Source: SLRI01 sp942491185 (GTDB lineage: Bacteria > Pseudomonadota > Alphaproteobacteria > Geminicoccales > Geminicoccaceae). From it: a DNA stretch of 64,000 nucleotides. The stretch lies in NCBI GenBank assembly GCA_942491185.1, contig CALOAB010000024.1, positions 62,001 to 126,000 of the forward strand. Direction: 5' to 3'. The notes beneath the pieces were generated by a model that did no database searches, was not told the origin of the DNA, and saw only the letters and a list, made by a program, of their open reading frames with translations. The number at the start of each line of letters is the position of its first letter. The stretch's first letter is position 1. The translations under genes were made by a program, and so were the position numbers. Shown piece by piece: positions 38,573-47,727 of this stretch.

Positions 38573-38873
38573 CGTGCTCAGCCCTGATCTGGGCGTTGAG
38601 GCCGCGCACCATCATGCCCTCGACCTCGGGCAGCAGCTCGGCGCAGGCCAGCCTGTCGAGGCCCAGGGCATCGGCCATCGCGAGTGCGGCGCTCATGTCG
38701 AGGCCGAGGATGGCCCCCGGCACGGCGCGCAGCTGGCCGGTGAGCCGCTGGGCCAGGTCCCAGACCTGCCAGCCCTCGATGGTCAGCGGCCGGTTCAGGA
38801 CGGCTGGGCACTCGCCGCAGGTTCGGCGGCAGGATCGGCAATACCGATCGCCCCCGCTGAAGTGCCATTGGCT
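38565..38873 (-). CDS. Small phage tail protein between chaperone and tape measure
   Basis: The reverse frame includes CRRTCGECPAVLNRPLTIEG, WQVWDLAQRLTGQLR and ends LNAQIRAEHDG, overlapping the tape-measure start by 8 bp. Its location corresponds to a frameshift-product or assembly-chaperone companion gene in tail modules. The start codon is unclear: no ATG in frame before it overlaps the chaperone gene, so a non-ATG start or a frame change is likely. Confidence 0.5.
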   Translation of the reverse strand, partial: SQWHFSGGDRYCRSCRRTCGECPAVLNRPLTIEGWQVWDLAQRLTGQLRAVPGAILGLDMSAALAMADALGLDRLACAELLPEVEGMMVRGLNAQIRAEHDG

Positions 38874-39232
38874 GAGGGCGCGGAGACGTTTTTTTCCTCT
38901 TCCAGCAGCAGGCCCTTCGAGACATAGCGCAGCTGGAACGCCTCGAAGAGCGGCAGGATGTCGAGCAGTGCGTCGATCCCTTCCGGGCTGACGCACACGG
39001 CGTTGCCGTCCGTGTCGCCGACGCCTTCCCAGTCCAGCACGACGAGCCGTGCCAGGGCCTTGGCCATGGTGACCGCGATGGTCTCGTTCGAGGCGCCGTC
39101 GGGTAGACCAGTCACCGAGGCATCGCTGCGCGCCGCCGCCATGAGGGACGTGGTCAAGGGAGCGACGTGCAGGCGCACGCCATGGCCGAGATCGAGCCAG
39201 CGGGGCTCGCGCGAGAGGTCGAGGCGGATCAT
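38795..39232 (-). CDS. Phage tail assembly chaperone
   Basis: 145 residues: MIRLDLSREPRWLDLGHGVR, then SLMAAARSDASVTGLPDGAS, LVVLDWEGVGDTDGNAV, FEAFQLRYVSKGLLLEEEKN. This pattern is common for small chaperone-type genes upstream of tape-measure genes in alphaproteobacterial prophages. Confidence 0.7.
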   Translation of the reverse strand: MIRLDLSREPRWLDLGHGVRLHVAPLTTSLMAAARSDASVTGLPDGASNETIAVTMAKALARLVVLDWEGVGDTDGNAVCVSPEGIDALLDILPLFEAFQLRYVSKGLLLEEEKNVSAPSANGTSAGAIGIADPAAEPAASAQPS

Positions 39233-39242
39233 GCGTGTATCC

Positions 39243-40515
39243 TCAAACGTAGCTGGTGACGTCGTTCAGGAGATGCGCGCGCAGCATCGTGCCCTCGCCG
39301 TCGTCGAAGGCGGCGCGCCAGTCGAAGCTGGCCTCGACCCCGCCGGGGCCGGAGACCGAGTATTTGGGCTTGGGCAGGAAGACCCGCGGCAGCTCGAAGC
39401 GGAGCGCGTAGCCCTCGGGGAAGGCTGAAGCCGTACTCCAGGCTGACCGGATCACCATTGGCGGCCTCGGCGACCAGCGTCGCCCCGTCGAAGCGCACCG
39501 ACATCGACCCCTCGGCCGAGGCGAAGGTGGGATCGGCCGCCTCGATCTTGCCGTCCTCGCGGATCACCCGCACCCGCTCGAGGTTGTTGGAGAAGGTCAG
39601 GCTGCCGCCGGTAACGCCGGCGAGGGCTGCTCCGCCACGGCGGATGAAGCCGCGGCCCTGGCTGAACCGGCGCAGCGAGAAGGCGTCCGGGCTGGCATCG
39701 ACCGTGGCGGCGAACTGCTCCTCGCCCTGCGCCACCAGCTGCAGCCGCGCGTTGGCCGGCCCCTCCTGGCCCATCTCGAGGTTCAGGCTCTCCATCACCG
39801 TGCCGAGGTGGCGGAAGAAGACCGGTGTGGTGAGCTTGGATGACCGACCTCGATGGTGTAGCTCGGGATGTCGTCGGCACCGCTCTCCCAGACATGGGCA
39901 TAGCCGCCGCCGGTCAGGGTCGCCCCGGAGACGAGAGCCGCCGAGACCGCGAGGGTGAAAGCGTTGCCGGTCGGGCCGGCCGTGTCGAAGGTGATCGCCA
40001 GGGTCTGCGTGCCGGTCGGCCGGGAGTAGGTGCACGTCGCGATCTCCGGATCGGCCGAGCTGTTGAGATCGCTGACCAGCTGGTCGAGGGTGTCCTCGAG
40101 GCTCGCCTGGATCTCGGTCTCATCGCCGGAGGCTGTGCCGGAGACGAAGGTCCAGACCGTGCCGTTCAGGGTGATCGTGTCGCCGGGTGACGGATTGACG
40201 GCGAAGGCGATCGTGCCGCTGGCATTCGACGGCCGTGGTCACCGGATCGCCGAACAGGCCGGTCAGCCAGAACCCGGTGCCACGCAGATCCAGCGGGATG
40301 TCGAGCTGGCCCTCGTCGGTGATCAGCCCGCGATAGGGATCCTGGGCGTTGCGGCCGCGGCCGAGCAGCGGGTCATCGCCCAGCGGCTGGGCCGAGGACA
40401 GGTCCGTCGACTTGAAGTCGAGGCTTCGATAGCCGGTGAGCGGTGCCACGCCATAGCTCGCCTCGCGGCAAGCCTTCAGCGTGGCGTCCGCGCCGTAGGC
40501 GCGCACCTTGGGCAT
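39243..40515 (-). pseudogene. Phage tail tube protein with three frameshifts
   Basis: Start at 40515 (MPKVRAYGADATLKACREAS). The reading passes through three frame changes: near 40232, near 39842 and near 39432. Segments: TGFWLTGLFGDPVTT; NASGTIAFAVNPSPGDTITL, DETEIQASLEDTLDQLVSDL, GYAHVWESGADDIPSYTIEV; TPVFFRHLGTVMESLNLEMG, FSQGRGFIRRGGAALAGVTG; PRVFLPKPKYSVSGPGGVEA ending NDVTSYV at 39243. Intact length would be about 424 codons. It forms the inner tube of a siphovirus-like tail. Confidence 0.75.
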
Positions 40516-40539
40516 CAGATACTCCTTGCGATGGAGGCG

Positions 40540-40971
40540 TCAGGCGGTGAGCGGGTCGCTCACCAGGTACTCGACCGTGACGACGAGGCGCGCGGTCAGG
40601 ATCGGCGCCGCGCCCTCGATGGCGAGGGCACCCGTCTCGGGCGCCGACGGCGTCAGGTTCTCGGCGAGACCGCCCAGCGACGGATCGACTCGCAGCGCCG
40701 CGCCGATGGCCCCGAGCAGCGCATCGAGCGCCGCATCGCCGCCACCATTGGCATCGCGTGGCACGCAGGCCTCGATCTCGACGCGGTGGCTGTAGAACTC
40801 GGTGCGCGGGTTCAGCGTGACGTCCGGCTCGCCAGGATCGCCGTCGCGGACGATGACGAGGCCGGCGTCGGGCACCCGCTCGGGCAGCACTTCGTTGCGG
40901 CGGACGTTCGCCGTTAGAGTGCTGTCGAGCGTCGCAAGAATAGCCGCGAGAATGCCTTCACAACGAGACAT
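40540..40971 (-). CDS. Phage tail terminator-like protein
   Basis: 143 residues: MSRCEGILAAILATLDSTLT, RNEVLPERVPDAGLVIVRDG, DPGEPDVTLNPRTEFYSHRV, ILTARLVVTVEYLVSDPLTA. Position before the tail tube and size agree with tail terminator/completion proteins. Confidence 0.65.
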   Translation of the reverse strand: MSRCEGILAAILATLDSTLTANVRRNEVLPERVPDAGLVIVRDGDPGEPDVTLNPRTEFYSHRVEIEACVPRDANGGGDAALDALLGAIGAALRVDPSLGGLAENLTPSAPETGALAIEGAAPILTARLVVTVEYLVSDPLTA

Positions 40972-41186
40972 CAGCGCGCTCCCTCGTCTTCGGAGAGTCT
41001 GGGGTGGACGACCGCGGCACGGTGCTGGCAGGCGAGCGGCGAGAGCGTCACCTCCGGCTCCCCCGGTCCGCCGTCGCGCAGGATTAGCAGGCCATTTGCC
41101 GGCACGCGCTCGGGCAGCACCTCACCGCGCAATGCGGTGGCGGGCAGCGCGGTTAGGATGGCTTCGCGAGGGGTGGGCATGTCCAC
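40971..41186 (-). pseudogene. Partial duplicate of the tail terminator gene
   Basis: 71 codons. TALRGEVLPERVPANGLLIL and RDGGPGEPEVTLSPL closely parallel VLPERVPDAGLVIVRDGDPGEPDVTLNP of the next gene, but it lacks the second half. Overlaps the next ATG by 1 bp. Confidence 0.6.
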
Positions 41187-41536
41187 TCACGCTGCGTCGT
41201 TCGTTCTATATTTATGGCCGCTTTGAGCCAATGCTGCCATGCGGCAGCAACCCCCAATTTGACCGCAGTGCGGACCAAAGGGTCGTTCGCTCCTGCCCGT
41301 CCAACCGACGCGATCGGCCCAAAAATGCATTCACCGATTTTAGTTCCGCTGCGCCGCACCTTTGGCATCGCGCCGACGATCAGGCCAACGATCGAAGGAA
41401 ACTGAAGACCTCCGGCAACCGAGCGATTTGGCCACTTTGAGCGTGGATTGGCGCGCGTTTCGGCTCAACGGGGCAGTTTTGGGGCATTTGGGCTGATTTG
41501 TTCGGGTGATTTGCGGCAGTTTCGGTCGGTTTCTCG
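41187..41536. other. Interval between phage remnant and IS5-like copy 2
   Basis: About 350 bp with no supported gene. It probably includes the 3' end of the IS; I could not identify its terminal repeat. Confidence 0.4.
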
Positions 41537-41842
41537 TCAAGCGGACGCAGTTCGCCCCTCCCACCATCGCCATCGGCCCATGTTGTAGGCGATGTTGGCC
41601 ATGATGATGGTGGCCTCGGCGCGCTTGACGCCGATGCTGCGGATGGTGAGCTTCATCCGGTGTTTCTGCTGGGCGAAGACGTGCTCGACGCTGGCGCGGA
41701 CCTTGGATTTCCGGGCATTGGCCTTGGCCGTCCGCTTCGCCATCGGCTTGCCAGTGGGCTTTCGCCGGTGGATCTGGCTCCGCTTGCCGCGATCGGCCAG
41801 GAACTTCTCGTTCGCCTTCGAGCGGTAGGCGGTGTCGGCCCA

Positions 41843-41904
41843 TCGAAGGCCAGGAGGCCTTCGATCCGATCCCTGGAAGGGACGCGGCCAGCAGGCCGCG
41901 GAGG
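41843..41904 (-). repeat. S element, copy 4 (62 bp)
   Basis: Stems 1 and 3 identical to copy 1, but the mini-stem is CCCT/AGGG (loop TCC) instead of CTCC/GGAG, two paired changes. Inserted between GTC and TGG (V-W of D-V-W-A-D) in the IS5 transposase. Confidence 0.85.
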
Positions 41905-42417
41905 GACGTCGGAGGCGGTGTTGGTCGGATCGACCAGACCCTCGCGCAGCCGAGCGCCGTCGTGCGCCGCGGCGTCGGTCGCCTTCTGGCGACGGATGAA
42001 GCCGTGCCGGCGATCGATGCCGATGTGCGACTTGTAGCCGAACGCCGGGATCGCGAGATCGCGCTTGAGTGTGCCATCGGCTTCGACCTTGCCTTTGCTG
42101 GTCTTCACCGTCCAACGCGCGTCGGTGTCCTTCTGCGCCGCCTTGGCCGGCTTGCCCGGCCAGATCTCCGCAGCGCTCTTGCCGGCCTTGATCGCCGCCT
42201 TCTCCCGCTCGGTGTTGCGCTGCCGCGGTGCCGCCACCAGGCTGGCATCGACGATCTGCCCCGACATCGGCAGATAGCCGGCATCCTTGATCGCCTCGTC
42301 GAGACGGGCAAACAGCTTTTCCAGGGCATCGGCCCCGATCAGCGCCTCGCGGAAGTCCCAGAGCGTGTTCGCATCCGGCACGGGATCAGCGATCGAGAGA
42401 CCACAGAACCGCATCCA

Positions 42418-42478
42418 TCGATGGTCAGCAGGCCATCGATCCGATCTCCGGAGGAGACGCGGCCAGCAGGCCGCGGAG
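42418..42478 (-). repeat. S element, copy 5 (61 bp)
   Basis: Stem 1 CGCGGCC/GGCCGCG, mini-stem CTCC/GGAG (loop TCC), stem 3 TCGATGGCC/GACCATCGA. Inserted between TCC and TGG (S-W of R-L-S-W-M) in the same transposase gene as copy 4. Confidence 0.85.
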
Positions 42479-42886
42479 GGAGAGACGATCACGCACCAGA
42501 TGCTCGGTCGCCTCGAAGCTCAGCCCGTGCTGCGCCTGCAGATACAACATCTTGAGCTTCAAGACGGCGTCGAACGGCGGCCGGCCACCCTGCGGCCGCG
42601 CGTCAGACCCCAAGCGCTTCCTTCAAGACCACACGAAACAGCTCGAAATCGACGATCTCCAGAAGCTTCTCCAAGAGATCCACCTGCGCCGACAACTCCC
42701 GCAGACGATCCTCGACACTCCAGAACCCCGCCTGCCTCGGCATTGCCGCCTCCCTCGTTCGCCGTCCCGAAACTAGCCGAATACGACGCCAAAGGGGAGG
42801 TTTCCGGAGGTGTCCAGCCGCTAGCCGGCAGCAACGGGCACGACGGATCCGCTAGCTCGGGGATGCAACCGGTCGGGCGGCTCGCC

Positions 42887-43729
42887 CTATTGTTGCTCGC
42901 CAGATGCGGCGGCCCCCTGAGGCAGCCGCTCCTTGAGACTGGCGATCTCGCGACGCAACTCGCGGAGCTCGACGACCAGCGCCTCGTGATCGGCGTGGCT
43001 CTGCTCGGCGGCCACGGCGACCGCCTCGTCCGCGTGCGTCGACTGCATGGCATTGACGATGATCGCAATGAAGAGGTTGAGCACGGCAAAGGTGGTCATC
43101 AAGATGAAGGGCACGAAGAACAGCCAAGCGAGCGGATAGACATCCATCACCGGCCGCACAATGCCCATCGACCAGCTCTCCAGCGTCATGATCTGGAAGA
43201 GGCTGTAGAGCGAGGCGCCGATCGAGCCGAACCACTCGGGAAAGGCCGATCCGAAGAGCTTGGTGGCCATCACCGCGAAGACGTAGAAGACGAGGCTCAA
43301 CAGGGCCACCACCGAGCCCATCCCCGGTATCGCCTCGAGCAGCGCCTGAACGACCACCCGCATCGATGGCAGCATCGACATCAGCCGCAGCACGCGCAGG
43401 ATGCGGAACGAGCGCAGCACCGAGAGGCCCTGCGACGCCGGGGCCAGCGACACCAGCACGATGACAAGATCGAAGATGTTCCAGGCACGGCTGAAGAACC
43501 GCGGGCCCATGGCGATCAGCTTCAGCGTCAGCTCGACGACGAAGATGGCGAGCGCGGCATTGTCGAGCGCCACCAGCAGCCCGCCGAATCGCTCCATGGC
43601 CCAGGGAACGGTCTCCAGCCCGAGGCACACACCATTGACCAGAATGACCGCGATGATGAAGCGCTCGAACGGCATCGACGTGACGAACGCCTCGAGCCGC
43701 GCCCGAATGCCCAGTTCCGCCGCCTGCAT
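42887..43729 (-). CDS. Bacterial voltage-gated sodium channel (NavBac/NaChBac)
   Basis: 280 residues, six spans. The S4 voltage sensor carries regularly spaced Arg (VLRSFRILRVLRLMSMLPSM), the pore helix and filter read FQIMTLESWSMGIVRPVMD (TLESWS, the sodium-selective filter), and the C-terminus is a coiled coil (ALVVELRELRREIASLKERL) for tetramerisation. Homotetrameric inner-membrane channel. It lies 45 bp downstream of the coiled-coil OmpA gene. Confidence 0.93.
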   Translation of the reverse strand: MQAAELGIRARLEAFVTSMPFERFIIAVILVNGVCLGLETVPWAMERFGGLLVALDNAALAIFVVELTLKLIAMGPRFFSRAWNIFDLVIVLVSLAPASQGLSVLRSFRILRVLRLMSMLPSMRVVVQALLEAIPGMGSVVALLSLVFYVFAVMATKLFGSAFPEWFGSIGASLYSLFQIMTLESWSMGIVRPVMDVYPLAWLFFVPFILMTTFAVLNLFIAIIVNAMQSTHADEAVAVAAEQSHADHEALVVELRELRREIASLKERLPQGAAASGEQQ

Positions 43730-43774
43730 GAAGCTAGGCGCCCGTCATCGCTACCGGTCGCCGCCGACCGTCTC

Positions 43775-46700
43775 TCAACGGACGGTGAGCCGCAGCTCGA
43801 TGCGCCGATTTTGCTGTCGCGCCGCCTCGTCGGCACCCGCCGCGATCGGCTGGGTGTCGGCAAAACCGGCGGCGATCAGCCGATCGGCTGGGATCCCCCA
43901 CTCGGTCAGATACTCCGCCACCGTGCTCGCACGCGCCGCCGACAGCTCCCAGTTCGAGCGAAAGCGGCCCCGGCGGACCGGCAGGTCGTCCGTGTGCCCA
44001 TCGACCCGCAGCATCCAGGGCAAATCGTCCGGCAAGGCATCGACGAGCTCACGCAATTGCAGCGCGATCTGGTTCAGCTCCGCCTGCCCGGCCGGGGACA
44101 GCTCGGCCTCGCCCGAGTTGAAGATCAGTCCTGCCGTGTAGGCGACGTCCCGCCCGTTCACCAACGGCACATCATCCGCCCCGGCGATCCGCGCGAGCAA
44201 CTCGCCCGTCACCCTGGCCTCGCGTGCCACCGTCGCAGCAGCGGCCCCCGTCACATCCCCTGACGGCGGCTGCAGGCTGGAGCTCAATTGCGCGCTAATG
44301 GCGTTGACCCGACTTGCCGCCGCCGCTTCCTGGCCGGCCAATTCAGCACGCTGTGCCTCAGTGACGGCGCGAAGCTCGGCAAGCTCGGCCGCCAGAGCGG
44401 CCAGCCGCTCGCGAGTCGCAGCATCGACGTCGAGCAGTGCATCAATCGGCTGGGCTCCATCAGCAGCGAGCGGTCGCGTTGCGGCACCGGCTACGGCCTC
44501 CGCCTCGAGTGCTGCGATACGGGCCTCTGCCGCCTGCCGCTGCTCGGCCTCCGCTGCCGCCAGGCGCTCGGCTTCCGCGATCTCCGCGGTCGCCGCGCCG
44601 ACCGCGGCGCGTGCCTCATCGAGACGGTCCTCGAATGCGCCAAGCTCCGTGCGCGCCGCCTCCAGCTCTGCTTCCAGCGAGGCAACCTGCTCAGCGGCCG
44701 ACTCACGCGCCTGAGCGGTGGCCTCTCGCGCTTCCGTCACCGCTGCCTCGCGCTCCGCTGCCAGTTCCGCGAGGACTGCCTCCCGTTTAACCGCCTCCGC
44801 CTGCATCGCCTCGAGATCCGCCTCGAGCGCTGCTGCGGTATCGCGCACGGCGACACGCTCGGCCTCCGCTTCGGCCAACATCGCCGAACGCTCGGCAAGC
44901 TGCTCCTCGAGCTCGATGAGGCGCGCCTCCAGGCTCGCCTGCCGTGCCGTAGCGGTGTCCCGCTCGGCGGCGAGCGCCGTCATTGCCGCCGCACGCTCGA
45001 CGACAGCCGCCTCGCCCTCCATGATCGCATCTTCCGCTGCGGCCAGGCGTGTCTCCAGGTCGTCGCGCACCGTCTGCAGTGCCGTCACCGTGTTGGTCGC
45101 CAAGCCGAGCTGACGCTCCAGCTCGGCACTGCCCGCCAGCTCGGCTTCCTGTGCGGCGAAGCGCTGCCGGAGCGTCTCGAGGTCGGTCAATGCCGCATCG
45201 CGCGCTGCCTCGAGCCGGGTCACCCGCTCATCGGCCGCCAGCCCCTCGCTCGCCTGCAGCTCGGCGATCTGCGTCCTGGCAAGGGCGAGCTCGGCCTCCA
45301 GCTCGGCCTTCGCCGCGCTCGCTGCTGCCACCTCCGCAGCCTGTGCCTGCTCGGCCTCGGCGAGCGCCGCCTCGGCGCTGCCCCGCTGCTGCTCAGCAGC
45401 GTCGAGCGCATCTCTCATCGCTGCTTCATCGGCCTGAAGCAGCGCCACCTGGCTCTCTGCCGCCATGGCGGCGTCGGTCATCTCCGCCAGCGTCGCTTCC
45501 TGTTGGGCGACCCGGGCGCGGTAGGACACGAGCTCGCGCTCGGCAAGCTCGGCCTCACGCTGGATCGCATCCCTTGCCTCACGGAGCTCGGCGAGCTCGG
45601 CCTGCAAGGCCGTCCGATCAGCGTCCGCAGCAGCTGAAACGTTCGCCTGCGCAGCCTCGAGCTCGGCGATGCGCGCCTCGGCCGCGATCAGCGCGTCGGT
45701 CCTCTGGGCGAGCGTCGCTTCCTGCTCGCCGACAACGGCCTGGTAGGCCGAAATCTCCCGCTCGGCCATGGCTGCGTCGCGGGCCAGCGCGTCGCGCGCC
45801 GCGTTGACCGCCGCTGCCTCGGCCTCGACGTCGCCCAGAGCAGCCAGCTGGCTTTCGGCAGCGATCAGGGCGTCCGTCGTCTCGGCCAGAGCCGCCTCTT
45901 GCTCGGCAACGACGGCACGATAGGCTTCGAGCTCCCGCTCGGCCATGCCGCTCTCGCGCTCCAGGCCATCGCGGTCGCCGCGCAGCTCGTCTGCGCGTGC
46001 AGCCAGCTCGGCACGCTCGGCCTCGACCTCGGCGAGAGCCGTCTCGGCCTCGGCGAGGGCAGCCTGCGCCACGTCGAGCTCGCCCAATCGGCCCTCGGCC
46101 GCGCGCAGGGCGTTGGTCGTCTCATCGAGCACCGCCGCCTGGCTGGCCAGCTCGCTCGCCAAGGTTTCACGCTCGCTCGAAACGTTGTCGATTTCCGCCC
46201 GTAGTCTCTCGGCCTCGCTGGACATGCTCGCCAGATCGACCGTCAACGCGTCGCGCTCGGCGTTGGCCTCGTCGAGCGCATCGGGCAGCGCCTGCAGCTC
46301 CGCCAACTGCGCTGCCAATGCGGCGCGCTCGGCCTCGCCTTCGGCCGCAGCAGCCTGCACGGCATCGAGTTCGGCCAAGCGGCTCTCGGCCGCGCGCAAA
46401 GCTGCCGCCGTCTCGCCGGCGCCCGCCTGCTGACCGCTCAGCTGCGTCGCCAAAGCCTCGCGCTCAGCCGATACGTTCTCGATCTCGGCTTGCAGCGTCT
46501 CGACCTCGCCGGCGAGGCTCGCCAGCTGCGTCGTCAGTGTCTCTCGTTCGGCATTGGCCGCGCTCAGCGCATCGGGCAATGCCCGAAGCTCGACGACCTC
46601 GTCGCGCAAGCCGTCGAGACGGGCCAGCCGAGCGGGTCCGCCGTCTTCCTCGACCATCGGCGCCTCGAGCGACGCCAGCGTGTCATCGAGGCCCTGCTCG

Positions 46701-46843
46701 AGGCTGCCGACACGATCTTGGGCATACCAGCCGACGCCGAGAGCAGCAGCGATCGGCACCAGCGTGAACGCCGCGGTGCGCTTCTGCTTGCCGCTTTCCC
46801 ACTGGCGCAGATGCGCCTCGAGCTCAGAGATCCTGTTCGCCAT
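43775..46843 (-). CDS. Giant coiled-coil protein with C-terminal OmpA domain (1022 aa)
   Basis: One N-terminal span (TAAFTLVPIAAALGVGWYAQ at about 23-42), then roughly 800 residues of Ala/Glu/Arg-rich coiled coil with repeats such as ELEAYRAVVAEQEAALAETT, then a peptidoglycan-binding OmpA domain (FNSGEAELSPAGQAEL, VDGHTDDLPVRRGRFRSNWE, LSAARASTVAEYL, NRRIELRL). It could span the periplasm from inner membrane to cell wall. Paired on the same strand with MotA- and MotB-like genes. Confidence 0.85.
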   Translation of the reverse strand: MANRISELEAHLRQWESGKQKRTAAFTLVPIAAALGVGWYAQDRVGSLEQGLDDTLASLEAPMVEEDGGPARLARLDGLRDEVVELRALPDALSAANAERETLTTQLASLAGEVETLQAEIENVSAEREALATQLSGQQAGAGETAAALRAAESRLAELDAVQAAAAEGEAERAALAAQLAELQALPDALDEANAERDALTVDLASMSSEAERLRAEIDNVSSERETLASELASQAAVLDETTNALRAAEGRLGELDVAQAALAEAETALAEVEAERAELAARADELRGDRDGLERESGMAERELEAYRAVVAEQEAALAETTDALIAAESQLAALGDVEAEAAAVNAARDALARDAAMAEREISAYQAVVGEQEATLAQRTDALIAAEARIAELEAAQANVSAAADADRTALQAELAELREARDAIQREAELAERELVSYRARVAQQEATLAEMTDAAMAAESQVALLQADEAAMRDALDAAEQQRGSAEAALAEAEQAQAAEVAAASAAKAELEAELALARTQIAELQASEGLAADERVTRLEAARDAALTDLETLRQRFAAQEAELAGSAELERQLGLATNTVTALQTVRDDLETRLAAAEDAIMEGEAAVVERAAAMTALAAERDTATARQASLEARLIELEEQLAERSAMLAEAEAERVAVRDTAAALEADLEAMQAEAVKREAVLAELAAEREAAVTEAREATAQARESAAEQVASLEAELEAARTELGAFEDRLDEARAAVGAATAEIAEAERLAAAEAEQRQAAEARIAALEAEAVAGAATRPLAADGAQPIDALLDVDAATRERLAALAAELAELRAVTEAQRAELAGQEAAAASRVNAISAQLSSSLQPPSGDVTGAAAATVAREARVTGELLARIAGADDVPLVNGRDVAYTAGLIFNSGEAELSPAGQAELNQIALQLRELVDALPDDLPWMLRVDGHTDDLPVRRGRFRSNWELSAARASTVAEYLTEWGIPADRLIAAGFADTQPIAAGADEAARQQNRRIELRLTVR

Positions 46844-46864
46844 GCCACCCTGCCAAAATCGACG

Positions 46865-47191
46865 TCAACGCTTGTCGTACAGCTTCCACAGCAGCTCGAT
46901 GAAGCGGTCGGCGTCTTGATCCGGCGCCCCGCTGTTCAAGGCTGCCTCACGCCATTCGTCCTGCAGCACCTGCAGACCCTCGATCCGCTCGTCACGCTCG
47001 GCCATCTCGCAATGCGGAAACACGGCGACGGCGGCAGCAACGAGGCCAACGATGACGGCACCAACCTGCGGCAGCACGCCCAGGAGGCCGAGCCCGAGTA
47101 TCGCGAGCCCGCCAACCAGCAAGCCCCAGAAGAGCAGCTGGTTACGACGGCGCGCGCCACGATGCGTGGCCATCAGGCTGTCGAAGGGCAT
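46865..47191 (-). CDS. Small two-span membrane protein (108 aa)
   Basis: MPFDSLMATHRGARRRNQLL, two hydrophobic helices (FWGLLVGGLAILGLGLLGVL and VGAVIVGLVAAAVAVF), then a soluble tail ending DADRFIELLWKLYDKR. It lies 21 bp upstream of the giant OmpA gene, so likely co-transcribed. A longer N-terminal extension with a non-ATG start cannot be excluded. Function unknown. Confidence 0.6.
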   Translation of the reverse strand: MPFDSLMATHRGARRRNQLLFWGLLVGGLAILGLGLLGVLPQVGAVIVGLVAAAVAVFPHCEMAERDERIEGLQVLQDEWREAALNSGAPDQDADRFIELLWKLYDKR

Positions 47192-47727
47192 GCGCGGCAA
47201 ATCCGAGAGGCGTGTCTGCCCCGCCAGAGCGGTGCCATCGGTGCTGGTCAAGCCGCCACCCCACCTCGCCGCCGGTGTCGCGATACTGCCATTGTCTTGT
47301 TCCCTCCCGCTCGGACGTTTCACAAGCGCCGGGCACCGCTGACAGGTGCCAAAGCGTTTGCTTCCGCCGCGCCGGTCACCCGAGCAACAGCCGTGCCGGC
47401 AAGCGTCCCCACTTCCCGCAGACGGCGCACCCAGGTAATCGTGGCCGCTGCTTCGCGGTCCACTCGCCGATGAGCACGGGATCGTTCGAAGCCCTGCCAG
47501 TGTCGCGCGATCAACTTCGAAAAGCAATCGCCGACGCCGCAAAACGCTGCTGTGAAGAGCGTGGCCAAAGGCCTTTCCGGCAGCTGGTCGGCCCGCGCTC
47601 TCATCCACGACGCCATTGGCTAGCTCGAATAGCGACCATGCTACAGTTCTGTGCGCACTAAGCGGTTGGTTGTCAGGCGGGAGCCGGACACCGCATGAGC
47701 AGCGGCACCTGCTCCGCCGGCGACACT
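47192..47727. other. Interval between OmpA-family genes
   Basis: 536 bp. One reverse frame of 98 codons (47320-47616, beginning MASWMRARADQLPERPLATL, with LIARHWQGFERSRAHR) is the only candidate; no start signal supports it strongly. Otherwise no feature seen. Confidence 0.4.
47320..47616 (-). CDS. Possible small basic protein (98 aa), doubtful
   Basis: Open frame with plausible amphipathic helices but no recognised family and no convincing ribosome-binding site. Kept because the surrounding 536 bp has no other gene. Confidence 0.25.
   Translation of the reverse strand: MASWMRARADQLPERPLATLFTAAFCGVGDCFSKLIARHWQGFERSRAHRRVDREAAATITWVRRLREVGTLAGTAVARVTGAAEANALAPVSGARRL

Larger units (their letters stand above)
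41537..42743 (-). pseudogene. IS5-family transposase (second type), disrupted by two S repeats
   Basis: Starts at 42743 MPRQAGFWSVEDRLRELSAQ; then GGRPPFDAVLKLKMLYLQAQ, MRFCGLSIADPVPDANTLWD, MSGQIVDASLVAAPRQRNTE, YKSHIGIDRRHGFIRRQKAT, and after the second repeat ADTAYRSKANEKFLADRGKR and RSIGVKRAEATIIMANIAYN. Insertions: 61 bp at 42418-42478 and 62 bp at 41843-41904, plus one extra G in the GGGG run near 42608. 1207 minus 124 is 1083 nt, exactly 361 codons, so the intact protein had 360 residues. Confidence 0.9.

Noticed and set aside
44288..46767. Long rightward frames opposite the giant OmpA gene
   Set aside because: High-GC antisense shadows; the leftward frame has a clear coiled coil and OmpA domain.
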